A stretch of DNA of 64,000 nt from Paenibacillus sp. BSR1-1 (GCF_030403775.1 NZ_JAQMWQ010000004.1:1-64000), one strand, 5' to 3'; positions 32,436 to 41,523 are shown, counted from the first letter of the stretch. Notes: generated by a model from the sequence alone, not told the origin. A program made the numbers and translations.

Positions 32436-33143
32436 ATGGATTTCGAATCGGTTATGCAGGAACTAGAAGTACTCGGTAAGGAACGACTGAAAAAAATGTA
32501 CATAAGTAATGGTGCACACGAACCGCTTTTTGGAGTGGCTACAGGCGCCATGAAACCGCTAGCAAAGCAACTCAAGAAAAATCAGCCTTTGGCTGAGGAG
32601 CTTTATGCCACCGGAAATTACGATGCCATGTATTTTGCCGGAGTCATTGCGGACCCGAAGTCAATGACGGAGGCGGATTTTGACCGTTGGATCGAAGCGG
32701 CTTATTTTTATATGATTTCCGATTATGTCGTGGCAGTAACGTTGTCTGAAACCGACATTGCCCAGGACGTGGCTGATAAATGGATTGCCAGCGGTGAAGA
32801 ATTGAAAATGTCGGCAGGATGGAGCTGTTACTGCTGGCTTTTGGGTAATCGCAAAGACAGTGAATTTAACCCAAGCAAGCTTGCCAGTATGCTCGATCAG
32901 GTTGAAAAGACGATTCACGATGCTCCCGATCGAACAAAGTCTGCAATGAATAATTTTATTTACACCGTCGGGGTATCCTATTTGCCGCTTCATGAGAAAG
33001 CGGTTAAAACCGCAAAGGCTGTTGGCCCAGTCGAAATCAAACGGGACAAGAAAAAGAACAGTATCCTGCTTGCTTCCGAAAATATTCAAAAAGAAATAGA
33101 TAGAGGGAAATTGGGATTCAAACGTAAATATGTAAGGTGTTAG
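32436..33143 (+). CDS. AlkD-like DNA alkylation repair protein
   Basis: A 235-residue all-helical HEAT-repeat-like protein of the DNA alkylation repair enzyme family, with the characteristic start LEVLGKERLKKMYISNGAHEPLFGVATGAMKPLAKQ and RWIEAAYFYMISDYVV in the middle. AlkD-type enzymes excise bulky or cationic alkylated purines; some relatives of this subgroup lack known activity. The ribosome site is GGAAGTG before the ATG. Followed closely by the DUF3870 gene. Confidence 0.85.
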   Translation: MDFESVMQELEVLGKERLKKMYISNGAHEPLFGVATGAMKPLAKQLKKNQPLAEELYATGNYDAMYFAGVIADPKSMTEADFDRWIEAAYFYMISDYVVAVTLSETDIAQDVADKWIASGEELKMSAGWSCYCWLLGNRKDSEFNPSKLASMLDQVEKTIHDAPDRTKSAMNNFIYTVGVSYLPLHEKAVKTAKAVGPVEIKRDKKKNSILLASENIQKEIDRGKLGFKRKYVRC

Positions 33144-33187
33144 CCGAGACATCAAAAAATAAAAGTAGTTTTTAGGAGTAGGATGAA

Positions 33188-33493
33188 ATGAATACAATAT
33201 TTATTGCCGGTCATGCGAAGCTGCCCACGGGTATGGCTGCCAAAAATGTTTACGAAACATTAACTATTACTGCGGAAATTGATAAACATTATGGAGTAAT
33301 TATAGATGCTTCCTGTACACTCGCTACAGAACATGGCAGGGATTATGTCTCCAGGCTCCTAAGGGGTCATAGCTTACGCAATGGAATCGAGAACCCTCTT
33401 GATCAGTTAAAAAAGGGCTATTTAGGAAAAGCAAATAGTGCCTTGATTGCTGCATTAAAAGACCTTTTTAAGCAATATGAATCTCTTACATAA
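33188..33493 (+). CDS. DUF3870 family protein
   Basis: A 101-residue protein with FIAGHAKLPTGMAAKNVYE and VIIDASCTLATEHGRDYVSRLLRGHSL, features I associate with DUF3870. No membrane segment. The conserved His, Cys and Asp residues suggest an enzyme-like or ligand-binding role, but none is established. It lies 44 bases after the AlkD-like gene, possibly in the same transcript; a ribosome site TAGGAG precedes it. Relatives are often found near catabolic genes. Confidence 0.65.
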   Translation: MNTIFIAGHAKLPTGMAAKNVYETLTITAEIDKHYGVIIDASCTLATEHGRDYVSRLLRGHSLRNGIENPLDQLKKGYLGKANSALIAALKDLFKQYESLT

Positions 33494-33671
33494 AAAATAT
33501 AACGTTACAAGAATAGTAACGGTTAGCTTAGCTTTTTGGTCTTCTTTCTTGTTTTAACAAACTTGCCTTGTTAGTCGAATAAGAAAAATAATACAAAAAG
33601 GATTACTTTGATGCAAGAGTTCATGATAGATTGCCGAGGCTACTGACCCATAATTTCTATAGAAAACATTA

Positions 33672-33702
33672 AAGGCGAGACAATAGATCTCGCCTATTTT
33701 TC
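33672..33702. terminator. Bidirectional terminator between DUF3870 and YhhN-like genes
   Basis: GGCGAGA and TCTCGCC with a 7-base loop, followed by TATTTTT on the plus strand and preceded by an A-rich flank. It overlaps the stop of the convergent gene. Confidence 0.8.
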
Positions 33703-34362
33703 ACCCGAAGAACTTTTGCTAAAAGTAGGAAATAAGCGCAAGCTGTGCGCAATTAAAAATTGTGCTGCATAATAGGTTGTCATAATTAGGATATCAGAAT
33801 AGGGAATCTTTGAAACAAACAAATTCCATGACAGAATTGAGTCTGAGAGGACGAATAAAATACTTCCTAATATTGCCCATATATTTTGGGACAAAAATCC
33901 AGTCCAACACATCAGAGATATAATCACTATATACATAAGTACGGGAACTACTAAAGCATCATTATGATTCTGAAGCAATGAAGTGATTATGTGATACCCC
34001 ATAACAAAGCCATATAATCCAATAGGTATAATCATAAGAAGTGAAAGCTTTGTAAAACGCCAATAACGGGAAAACCCTGCTGTATAAAACAGATGCCCGA
34101 TAAGGAATGCTGCTAAGCCGATAACGAACCATCTTATTAGCCCATCACCTAGCATACAGATAAATAATCCGCACCATATAATCCAATGAGGGCGTGATTT
34201 TTTATCAGCTATTTGTTTATAAGCATAGAAAAGAATTAGCCACATTGGGATTAATTTAAATAGCATTTTGATTGCTTCCGGTTTGCTGGGAATGCCAAAT
34301 ATGTATATAAGGCCCATAAGTAAAATGAAAATGGGTAATCGATAAGTTTTCAATATCTTCAT
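33694..34362 (-). CDS. YhhN/lysoplasmalogenase family membrane protein
   Basis: The 222-residue protein has about eight hydrophobic helices and family features: IPSKPEAIKMLFKLIPMWLILFYAY at the start, WIIWCGLFICMLGDGLI (conserved Asp), GHLFYTAGF, and LFVLSDSILSW (second conserved Asp). Eukaryotic TMEM86 members hydrolyse lysoplasmalogens; the bacterial role is uncertain. Single gene. Confidence 0.82.
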   Translation of the reverse strand: MKILKTYRLPIFILLMGLIYIFGIPSKPEAIKMLFKLIPMWLILFYAYKQIADKKSRPHWIIWCGLFICMLGDGLIRWFVIGLAAFLIGHLFYTAGFSRYWRFTKLSLLMIIPIGLYGFVMGYHIITSLLQNHNDALVVPVLMYIVIISLMCWTGFLSQNIWAILGSILFVLSDSILSWNLFVSKIPYSDILIMTTYYAAQFLIAHSLRLFPTFSKSSSGEK

Positions 34363-34483
34363 TCACCTCTTTGTAACAGTTTTATTTCTGCTTGTTATAC
34401 AGCCAACAGATTCACCAAATAGGAATTTAATAATCTATTATTTTCTTTAAACTCACTGTCTTAATAACTTTCTAATCAATTTT

Positions 34484-35314
34484 CTATTTATTCTTCCTAA
34501 GCCAACTAATAGCAATAAAGTAACCAATAACAGGTGATATCCCATATCCCATGATTGGCAACGGGAAATTACCAAATATAGTTACAATCATCGTCATTAA
34601 GAAATAAACCCCTAAAGAAAAAGAAATGATATTATTTTTACCGAAAAAAAAGAACGGACTTAAGAATAATATCAAAGACAAAATACCTAAAACGAACCAG
34701 ACATTTCCAAGGGCTTCAACTAAAAAGATGATATCTTCTACATAAGGAACTGGTGCTAAATCATCGAGAAAACCCCAAGATATAATAACGATGGCCGCAG
34801 TAAGAATAAAACTTAAAAACTTTATCTTCCAATTACTTATCTTTTTCCACAAAATAACAGCTGTTGCACATGCAAATGCGGTTAATTGACCTGCATCTGG
34901 TTGAAATAATAATATTAATAATGTTATAAAGAAAAGTCCTATTACATACCGTTCACCATTGTTTAATGCTAATTTCCATAACTGAATAATTAATAAGGGC
35001 AATATAATACTTGCTATATATATATTAATTGGTCCAAAAGTTATCCATCGATGAACACCCTCTAAACCACTAAATAAAAATGAAAAAACTAATAAAGCTA
35101 TTATAACGACGGTAGGAAGCAAATTTCCTTTACTTATATTTTTTTCCTTATTGCGAACTAAATAAAGAGAACCCAAAACTGTTCCCAATATCCAGATGAT
35201 TATGTTTTGAATCCAAATGCTTGAAGCTACACCATTTGAAACCATTGCAAAAGTTCCTATTAAGATAGCAGGAAGCATAAGCAAATAAGATATGATATTT
35301 TTATAAATATTCAT
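34484..35314 (-). CDS. Short SEDS-like (FtsW/RodA-related) membrane protein
   Basis: A 276-residue protein with about eight hydrophobic helices. Three blocks mirror SEDS glycosyltransferases: GVHRWITFGPINIYIAS (compare GxxRWIxxGxxxxQPSE), LFQPDAGQLTAFA (compare QPDLGT) and FPLPIMGYGISPVIGYFIAI (compare PLPFxSYGGSS). It is about 100 residues shorter than FtsW or RodA, and the Glu of QPSE and the GGS of the last motif are changed, so peptidoglycan polymerase activity is doubtful. Very AT-rich single gene; possibly a spore or accessory SEDS paralogue. Confidence 0.65.
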   Translation of the reverse strand: MNIYKNIISYLLMLPAILIGTFAMVSNGVASSIWIQNIIIWILGTVLGSLYLVRNKEKNISKGNLLPTVVIIALLVFSFLFSGLEGVHRWITFGPINIYIASIILPLLIIQLWKLALNNGERYVIGLFFITLLILLFQPDAGQLTAFACATAVILWKKISNWKIKFLSFILTAAIVIISWGFLDDLAPVPYVEDIIFLVEALGNVWFVLGILSLILFLSPFFFFGKNNIISFSLGVYFLMTMIVTIFGNFPLPIMGYGISPVIGYFIAISWLRKNK

Positions 35315-35439
35315 GGTAACATGTCCTTTTATATATATTTATCATCCTCGAAAATTTTAACACATAAATCAAATTGAGGTGCATTTTCCTATAGAAATTT
35401 TTCAAAATAATTTCGGCACAAATCGCTTTACACCAATAA

Positions 35440-35482
35440 AAAAAGAGTGTCAATTTCATATGCAAATTGGCACTCATTTCAG
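35440..35482 (-). terminator. Terminator at the left end of the acyl-CoA island
   Basis: GAGTGCCAATTT pairs with AAATTGACACTC (one G-T type mismatch) across a 7-base loop and is followed by seven T residues on the minus strand, after the acyl-CoA dehydrogenase stop. Confidence 0.85.
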
Positions 35483-35520
35483 CTTACATTTTTAATGTTT
35501 TGATAAGGAGCCCTTTTTCC

Positions 35521-36732
35521 TTAACCGTTTTTAACCGTTTCTGTTTCAAATGGCCAGGCTGGCAGCGCATGGTTTAATACTTTGTCTTCACGGTAGCCAA
35601 GAACATATTCTGCCTGCATAATGGTATGAATTTCCCTCGTTCCTTCATAAATAACAGGTGCTTTTGAGTTTCTAAGGAAACGTTCAACGGGGTATTCACT
35701 TGAAAATCCATACGCGCCATGAATTTGAACGGCATCATCAGCCGCCTTATTGGCAAAATCACATGCCTGCCATTTGGCAAGGGAGGTTTCTCTCGTATTC
35801 CGCTTCCCTTTGTTTTTAAGCTCGCCTGCCCTATAAACCAAAAGTCGGCTCATTTGATATCCAGCCTCCATGTTGGCAATCATTTGCTGAACAAGCTGGT
35901 GTTTTCCAATTTCTTTCCCGAATGTTTTTCGTTCATGACAGTAGTTAACACTTTCCTCAATGCAAGCCATAATCTGGCCAACAGCCCCTGCAGCAACAGT
36001 GAAGCGTCCATTATCTAGTGCGGCCATTGCAATTTTAAAGCCTTCCCCCTCCTGCCCTAATAAATTTTCCTTTGGAACCCTAACCTGATCAAAGAACAAT
36101 TCACCTGTATTGCCAGAACGGATTCCCAGCTTCCCTTTTATGGCTTTGGATGAAAAACCGGGCATGGTACGTTCCACGATAAAAGCGGAAATGCCGTGAT
36201 GTTTTTTCTCCTTATCCGTATAAGCAAATACGATGAAATGATCCGCAATGTCACATAAAGAGATCCATGTTTTGGAACCATTTAGAATGTAATCATTACC
36301 GTCTCTTTTGGCCGTGGTCGCGAGAGATGCCACGTCTGAACCAGCTCCCGGTTCTGTTAAACCAAAGGCCCCGATTTTTTCACCTCTAGCTTGCGGCACA
36401 AGATATTTTTGTTTTTGTTCCTCTGTACCCCATTGCAATAGGGTTAAGCTATTTAAACCGATATGAACGGAAACTGCCGTACGAAAAGCGGTGTCGCCTC
36501 TTTCAAGCTCTTCACAAACAATCGCAAGTGAATTATAATCCATCCCGCTGCCGCCATATTGTTCAGGGATACATACCCCCATCAAATCTAAGTCTCTTAA
36601 CCGTTTCCAGATGACAGGATCAAATTTCCCTTGTTCATCCCATTCCTTCATATTTGGGATAATTTCCTTATCTACAAAACTTCTTACCATTTTTCTTAAC
36701 ATCTCTTGTTCTTCTGTGAATTCAAAATTCAT
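35521..36732 (-). CDS. Acyl-CoA dehydrogenase
   Basis: The 403-residue flavoenzyme has FGLTEPGAGSDVASLATTA (FAD/substrate contacts), NGSKTWISL, LGQEGEGFKIAM and APVIYEGTREIHTIMQAEYVLG with the catalytic Glu of the YEGT motif. It introduces a double bond into an acyl-CoA. It follows the class III CoA transferase gene by 28 bases and ends in a terminator, closing the left end of the island. Confidence 0.92.
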   Translation of the reverse strand: MNFEFTEEQEMLRKMVRSFVDKEIIPNMKEWDEQGKFDPVIWKRLRDLDLMGVCIPEQYGGSGMDYNSLAIVCEELERGDTAFRTAVSVHIGLNSLTLLQWGTEEQKQKYLVPQARGEKIGAFGLTEPGAGSDVASLATTAKRDGNDYILNGSKTWISLCDIADHFIVFAYTDKEKKHHGISAFIVERTMPGFSSKAIKGKLGIRSGNTGELFFDQVRVPKENLLGQEGEGFKIAMAALDNGRFTVAAGAVGQIMACIEESVNYCHERKTFGKEIGKHQLVQQMIANMEAGYQMSRLLVYRAGELKNKGKRNTRETSLAKWQACDFANKAADDAVQIHGAYGFSSEYPVERFLRNSKAPVIYEGTREIHTIMQAEYVLGYREDKVLNHALPAWPFETETVKNG

Positions 36733-36759
36733 GACCTAATACCTCCTGGAATTTTAGTT

Positions 36760-37947
36760 TTAAATGATTTTGTTGTCTTTTAATCGGGATATTTCTTCTT
36801 CGGAAAAACCGGCTTGTTGAAGGATCTCACTGTTATGTTCCCCCGCAACAGGAGGGTGTCGTTCAATTTTCACCTTCGTCCTAGATAGTTTGATAGGTGA
36901 TCCGACAAGGTTTACGGTCCCTGCTTCTGGGTGATCCACGCCAACAACCATTTCCCGGGCGAGTATCTGTGGGTTTTCGAACACTTGATTCATAGAATGA
37001 ATGGGACCGCACGGGATGTTCCTTTCCGAGAATTGCTCCAGCCACTCATTTACTGTTTTAGCGTGAAGCAAATTTTCTAATATTCTCGTAAGTTCAGCCC
37101 TATTTTTAACTCTTGCTTCATTGGTACTAAATTTCTCATCCTCGGCTAGCTCTTTTTTTCCCACCACTTCACATAAGGTAGTAAACTGGCGGTTATTTCC
37201 GACGGCGATAATCATTTCACCATCTAGTGCTTTAAAAATCGAATAAGGAACGATATTCGGGTGGTCATTTCCCAATCTTTGCGGCACTTTTCCAGAAATC
37301 AGATAATTACTGGCGACATTTGCCAGCGAGCTGACGGCAGTATCCATAAGTGCCATGTCTATTTTTTGACCTTGACCGGACTTTTCCCTTTCATATAGTG
37401 CCGCTTCTATCGAAATGGCAGAATATAAACCTGTCAAAATATCGACCATTGCGACGCCAATTTTTATAGGCCCGCTCTCTTCACTACCGGTTATACTCAT
37501 AAGTCCGCTCATTCCCTGAATGATATAGTCATAACCGGGTAAATGACGGAAAGGCCCTGTTTCCCCGAATCCAGTAATGGAGCAATACACTAACCGTGGA
37601 TTTATTTTTTGCAACGAATCATAGTCTATCAGCCATTTTTCCATAGAACCTGTTTTAAAATTGTGGATTAGAACATCAGCATCCTTTGCCAATGTCCGAA
37701 TAATTTCTCTTCCCTCTTCCGTTTTCAGATTGACAGTGAGGCTTCGCTTATTTCGATTGGCACAGAGATAATAGGCACTTACACCATTTTGAAATGGTGG
37801 CCCCCAGCTCCGCGTTTCATCGCTGCCGCCCGGGCCTTCTACTTTAATAACATCTGCCCCAAGGTCTGCCAAAATCATTGTGCAATAAGGTCCAGCTAGC
37901 ACCCTTGTTAAATCTAATACTCTAACCCCTTTTAACGCTCCTCCCAT
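36760..37947 (-). CDS. Class III CoA transferase (CaiB/BaiF family)
   Basis: The 395-residue protein has GVRVLDLTRVLAGPYCTMILADLGADVIKVEGP, ANRNKRSLTVNLK and the region of the catalytic Asp, LPGYDYIIQGMSGLMSITG. It moves CoA from one carboxylate to another. The ATG at 37947 sits behind GAGGAGG; a longer frame to 38043 runs through a terminator hairpin and is rejected. The preceding leader (37978-38180) holds a promoter and that hairpin, suggesting transcription attenuation. Confidence 0.92.
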   Translation of the reverse strand: MGGALKGVRVLDLTRVLAGPYCTMILADLGADVIKVEGPGGSDETRSWGPPFQNGVSAYYLCANRNKRSLTVNLKTEEGREIIRTLAKDADVLIHNFKTGSMEKWLIDYDSLQKINPRLVYCSITGFGETGPFRHLPGYDYIIQGMSGLMSITGSEESGPIKIGVAMVDILTGLYSAISIEAALYEREKSGQGQKIDMALMDTAVSSLANVASNYLISGKVPQRLGNDHPNIVPYSIFKALDGEMIIAVGNNRQFTTLCEVVGKKELAEDEKFSTNEARVKNRAELTRILENLLHAKTVNEWLEQFSERNIPCGPIHSMNQVFENPQILAREMVVGVDHPEAGTVNLVGSPIKLSRTKVKIERHPPVAGEHNSEILQQAGFSEEEISRLKDNKII

Positions 37948-37977
37948 ACTGCCACCTCCTCGTTTCCTTTTAAAAAC

Positions 37978-38025
37978 ATAAAAAAGCCAGCCCAAATACA
38001 CACGAATGTGGTATGGACTGGCTTT
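37978..38025 (-). terminator. Leader terminator (candidate attenuator) before the CoA transferase gene
   Basis: On the minus strand AAAGCCAG and CTGGCTTT close a hairpin with a 27-base loop region (inner CCACA/TGTG pairing) followed by a T tract. It ends about 20 bases before the ribosome site, leaving no room for a new promoter, so transcription of the CoA transferase must pass through it. Confidence 0.65.
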
Positions 38026-38151
38026 ACGATCCATTGTAACCAACCTGCTACGGTTGGGAGTGGAAACTGATCAGTCAAATATTTAGATGTTTAAAAGGTT
38101 ATGCTTCACTGCCCTCAGCTGTTTTTAGCGGATAGGATGAAGCTTATTTTT

Positions 38152-38180
38152 ATCTTACATGAATATTCTGAATAGTTCAA
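38152..38180 (-). promoter_or_regulatory. Sigma-A promoter for the CoA transferase/dehydrogenase unit
   Basis: TTGAAC (38175-38180) and TAAGAT (38152-38157) on the minus strand with a 17-base spacer. The leader that follows has a GCTTCA/TGAAGC stem (38138-38143 with 38103-38108), a CCAACC/GGTTGG hairpin and then the terminator at 37978-38025. Confidence 0.6.
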
Positions 38181-38186
38181 GTTTTT

Positions 38187-38283
38187 TTATTCCTCTGATT
38201 GAACATTCATATTATACTTTTTCAACTTCCTTATAATCGTCGTTTGATTGACCTCAAGAGCATGTGCGGTTTTTTTCTCCAGG
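38187..38283 (-). pseudogene. C-terminal HTH remnant of a sigma-54 activator
   Basis: An open stretch on the minus strand encodes EKKTAHALEVNQTTIIRKL followed by KKYNMNVQSEE and a stop. This is the Fis-type C-terminal helix-turn-helix seen in PrdR/RocR-like sigma-54 activators. The central AAA+ domain is absent; the upstream sequence belongs instead to the membrane-protein gene 38254-38769 in another frame. Probably the relic of a deletion. Confidence 0.6.
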
Positions 38284-38769
38284 TTGCAAAGCATAGTAAA
38301 ACATAAGAATTTCAGAACAGATGAGTCGAATAATGGGATATGATTTGATTTTCTTATCTACCTCATTAGAAAAAGAAAAAAGAACCGGCAGAGGACTTTT
38401 CTTAACCGACCGCACAATGGAGGGCAAAAATGTAACTAATGAAAATAGAAGTAAAATTTCCAGTAAGAAAAATCCACCTTCAACAGCAATACCAAACCAT
38501 GTTAGCGCTTTAAATGGAGATAAATATTCCATTGGGATAATGAACGTCACAAATATAAGACCGCCAGATATCCCTAAAATCAGGTTTTTCGAGTTAAATT
38601 TTCGTTTCCATGACAATAATAAAATCGGAGAAATCAATGCTAAATCCAACATAGACGCAATAATTAATAAATTTGGATTATTAGGTAATAATTGAATGCC
38701 CCATATTGTTTGGTATAAAGAAAAATTTTTATTTCTTCCTTTGCTTTCACCCTTGTTCATTCTGTTCAA
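38254..38769 (-). pseudogene. Truncated multi-helix membrane protein gene
   Basis: The 171-residue frame has about four hydrophobic helices (LLIIASMLDLALISPILLLSW, LILGISGGLIFVTFIIPM, FGIAVEGGFFLLEILLLFSLV). Its last residues (LQPGEKNRTCS) read out of frame through the start of the sigma-54 HTH remnant, so the natural C-terminus is missing. It looks like a membrane protein gene cut by a deletion. Original function unknown. Confidence 0.55.
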
Positions 38770-38908
38770 ATTTTTGAAAATTATTTTTGTTTTTTGTGAT
38801 AATATTATTCTTTTTTACATCATGTTTAGGTCTCATTCTTTCCTGTTAGTTTGTTTTAAATAAATAAAACCAGCATCAAGAACATGACACCGGTAATTCA
38901 TAAAACGC

Positions 38909-39892
38909 CTAGTGGTAAAACCCGTTTCGGTAAAAGTATAAGCCTTCTTTTTTTATATCTCCTTTATTTAACAAATGTTTTATGATCGTATCTGCGCCTG
39001 CGAAATCTAGTCCGAACCTTTCAATCGATGCATTTTTACTTCCAATATAGGAAATATATAAATCCATTGCTGTTTTCGGTGAATCTGAGAGTGCGTTTAA
39101 TAAACGTTCTTCCTGTCTTGAAATGAGCGATGAGACCCTGCCTAAACCACTTTCAAAAGAAAATGGATACCCGTGAGATGGATAGACTTTCTCAATAGTT
39201 AAATCCTCTACCCGCTTTATACTTTGAATAAAGGCCTCTACTTGATCGCCCATGACATGAGCCAAAGCTGGTCCGCGATGTAACATAAAATCACCAGAAA
39301 AAAAGAGCTTCTCTTGTTTTAATAGTAAACTCATGTGGTGCATGCTATGTCCTGGTGTATAAATAACTTGAAGTTCTCTTTTCCCAAGAGAAATAGTCTC
39401 ACCATCGATAACCTCCTTAGTAATTTCAAGCGTGCCTCCTACTGGAAAAAAAGAATGCAGCCAATCGATACTTAGTTTACTTAAAAGGATTCCCTGTAAT
39501 TCTGGATATTCAGAGGCAAATTTGTCTAACAGCCCTCTCCATCGCTTCATATAGTGGTCATATGTCCGCATTTCAGTCTGGGTACCTTTGAAAGCGTATA
39601 TTTCTGGCAGAGTGGGTAAAAAGGCAACTCCGCCAAGATGATCAATATGCGGGTGTGTTAAGAGAAGTAAATTTATATCGGTCCATTGATAACCAATTCT
39701 CCGTAAAGCTTTCAAAAGGATATCCATGCAAAAGGGATCTGGAGGACCACTATCGATTAAAGTAATTTTTTCATCTTCAATTAAAAATACGTTCGCTGAT
39801 TGTGTTTTCAAATGAGGCAGCTCTATTTGCCATATCCCATCCGCTAATTTTGTTATAAAATCTCCTATGGGCTTCGTCCTATAATCATTCAT
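38909..39892 (-). CDS. MBL-fold metallo-hydrolase
   Basis: The 327-residue protein has the metal-binding motif LLLLTHPHIDHLGGVAF (HxHxDH), a later TPGHSMHHMS histidine and FFSGDFML aspartate, plus VYPSHGYPF. A C-terminal winged-helix-like tail of about 80 residues (LSDSPKTAMDLYISYIG ...) is typical of the subgroup that includes LACTB2-like and thioesterase-like hydrolases. The start at 39892 follows AGAGGTG. It may hydrolyse a thioester or lactone in the pathway. Confidence 0.85.
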   Translation of the reverse strand: MNDYRTKPIGDFITKLADGIWQIELPHLKTQSANVFLIEDEKITLIDSGPPDPFCMDILLKALRRIGYQWTDINLLLLTHPHIDHLGGVAFLPTLPEIYAFKGTQTEMRTYDHYMKRWRGLLDKFASEYPELQGILLSKLSIDWLHSFFPVGGTLEITKEVIDGETISLGKRELQVIYTPGHSMHHMSLLLKQEKLFFSGDFMLHRGPALAHVMGDQVEAFIQSIKRVEDLTIEKVYPSHGYPFSFESGLGRVSSLISRQEERLLNALSDSPKTAMDLYISYIGSKNASIERFGLDFAGADTIIKHLLNKGDIKKEGLYFYRNGFYH

Positions 39893-40036
39893 TATTACAC
39901 CTCTTGGCAGGCAAATCATTTACGTTCGATAAGAGAAAAGCATGAGTAAGGATATACATATGGTCCGTTCATTATTGCCATTCTTATATTAATAAAAAAA
40001 CACCACTCACTCTGTAATCTGATCCGTTACATCAGT

Positions 40037-40489
40037 TTAGTGGGGTAATAAATTAGTAGTTTTCTTTACTAGTCCCGTTATTTCTGCTTTTAAAATTAAA
40101 TCCTTATTTTGGTTAAATGTTTGTAATAACACTGTAAAAAATCCTCTGTCTATTTGTTTGGGATGATCTTTTTTCTCAATGATTTTAGCTTGAACAGTTA
40201 ATTGATCACCTGGAAAAACCGGCTTTAAGAACTTTACATTATTCATGGAAACACCACCGATTACATCATCACCAATGAGATTCTTTTCAATCCATAATCT
40301 CCACGTAATACTTAAGGTATGAAGACCTGATGATATAATTCCGCCAAAGATACTTTTTCCTGCTTTTTCTTCGTCAATGTGCATATACTGTGGATCAAAT
40401 TCGGATGCAAAAGAATTTATTTTCTCTTTTGTAACATGATATACGTCCGTAATTATCGTACTATTAAGTGGGATTTCTTCAAATTTCAT
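40037..40489 (-). CDS. MaoC-like enoyl-CoA hydratase
   Basis: A 150-residue hot-dog-fold protein with FASEFDPQYMHIDEEKAGKSIFGG (hydratase motif Asp and His) and IISSGLHTLSITWRLW. It would hydrate an enoyl-CoA to a 3-hydroxyacyl-CoA. It is 36 bases downstream of the nitronate monooxygenase-like gene. Confidence 0.85.
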   Translation of the reverse strand: MKFEEIPLNSTIITDVYHVTKEKINSFASEFDPQYMHIDEEKAGKSIFGGIISSGLHTLSITWRLWIEKNLIGDDVIGGVSMNNVKFLKPVFPGDQLTVQAKIIEKKDHPKQIDRGFFTVLLQTFNQNKDLILKAEITGLVKKTTNLLPH

Positions 40490-40524
40490 CTGTAATACCC
40501 TTCTTTCATTTTCGAATCAAAATG

Positions 40525-41523
40525 TCAATTTTGTAAGCTGCCATACCCTACATGAAACGGCCTTAAGATTTTTTTCGATTTATTCGCAATCTCTAGGACA
40601 ACATCCGTTGCACTTATGATTCCATCTATTAAACTGGAAACTTGACCAAGAGCTGCGTATCCATTTTCAAAATCTCCATCTATTGCAGCATTTTTATTCT
40701 TTACACCCTTGATAAAGGGCAGGATTTCTTCTGTATCTGCATTATTTTTTTCAAGGTTTCTTACCATTACCGCATAATCGTTTTTATAAACTCTTAGTGG
40801 GCCTTTTATATCTCTTATTAATACTGTTGTCGAGTCTTCCCCAGAATTAACAATTAATTCTTTATAATGGTTGTGGGCTTCACACTCCGTTGTGGCTACA
40901 AAACGCGTTCCCATTTGTACTCCGTCCGCACCGAGGATGATCGAAGCAATTAGACCTTTTTCATCAGAAATTCCGCCAGCAGCAACCACAGGGACTGAAA
41001 CCGCGCGTCTAACTTGTGGAATAAGTGTAAAAGTTGTAAGTTCCGCTTTCCCATTATGTCCACCTGCTTCATACCCTTCACAAATAATAATATCAGCACC
41101 GAGACGCTCTGCTTTAGACGCCTGGTTAGGTGAAGATATCACAACCATAGTAATGAATCCCATATCTTTTATTGTCTTAATATAAGGTGCAGGATTTCCT
41201 CCGCCAAAACTTACAGCTCTAATGTCGGACCGGTGCCTTTTTAGGATTTCAAAGAACGGGGTAAAATCAGTATGAGCACTGATAGGGATATTCACACCAA
41301 ATGGATTCTTTGTTTTGCTTCTGGCGATTATGATTTCTCTTTCAAAATTTTCAAGAGTTCTTCCTGCAGAACCTACTTGTCCGAAGCCCCCGCCTTCTGA
41401 AACCGCTGCCGCCAAAGAGCCATTCCCCACATATGCCAATCCGCCTTGGATGATAGGTGTCTCAATTCCTAATAACTGGCAAACCCTGTTTTGTGATGGA
41501 TTTAATACATTATATATGTCCAT
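40525..41523 (-). CDS. Nitronate monooxygenase/enoyl-reductase-like FMN protein
   Basis: A 332-residue TIM-barrel flavoprotein of the 2-nitropropane dioxygenase family: TPIIQGGLAYVGNGSLAAAVSEGGG, CEGYEAGGHNGKAELTTF, VAAGGISDEKGLIASIILGADGVQMGTRF (FMN phosphate). Family members oxidise nitronates or act on enoyl/CoA-linked substrates; in acyl-CoA clusters the role is usually unproven. ATG at 41523 follows GAGGAG; a TTG seven codons earlier is less likely. Confidence 0.85.
   Translation of the reverse strand: MDIYNVLNPSQNRVCQLLGIETPIIQGGLAYVGNGSLAAAVSEGGGFGQVGSAGRTLENFEREIIIARSKTKNPFGVNIPISAHTDFTPFFEILKRHRSDIRAVSFGGGNPAPYIKTIKDMGFITMVVISSPNQASKAERLGADIIICEGYEAGGHNGKAELTTFTLIPQVRRAVSVPVVAAGGISDEKGLIASIILGADGVQMGTRFVATTECEAHNHYKELIVNSGEDSTTVLIRDIKGPLRVYKNDYAVMVRNLEKNNADTEEILPFIKGVKNKNAAIDGDFENGYAALGQVSSLIDGIISATDVVLEIANKSKKILRPFHVGYGSLQN

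Noticed and set aside
32661-33197. 178-residue minus-strand frame opposite the AlkD-like gene
   Set aside because: Antisense shadow of a well-supported gene with no start signals or family features.
36760-38043. Longer CoA transferase frame starting at 38043
   Set aside because: The added residues are encoded by a terminator hairpin and lack a ribosome site; GAGGAGG before 37947 and the family alignment support the shorter form.
38026-38150. T-box or S-box riboswitch in the CoA transferase leader
   Set aside because: Neither the T-box AGGGTGG element nor the S-box core was found; only generic stems and the terminator are visible.
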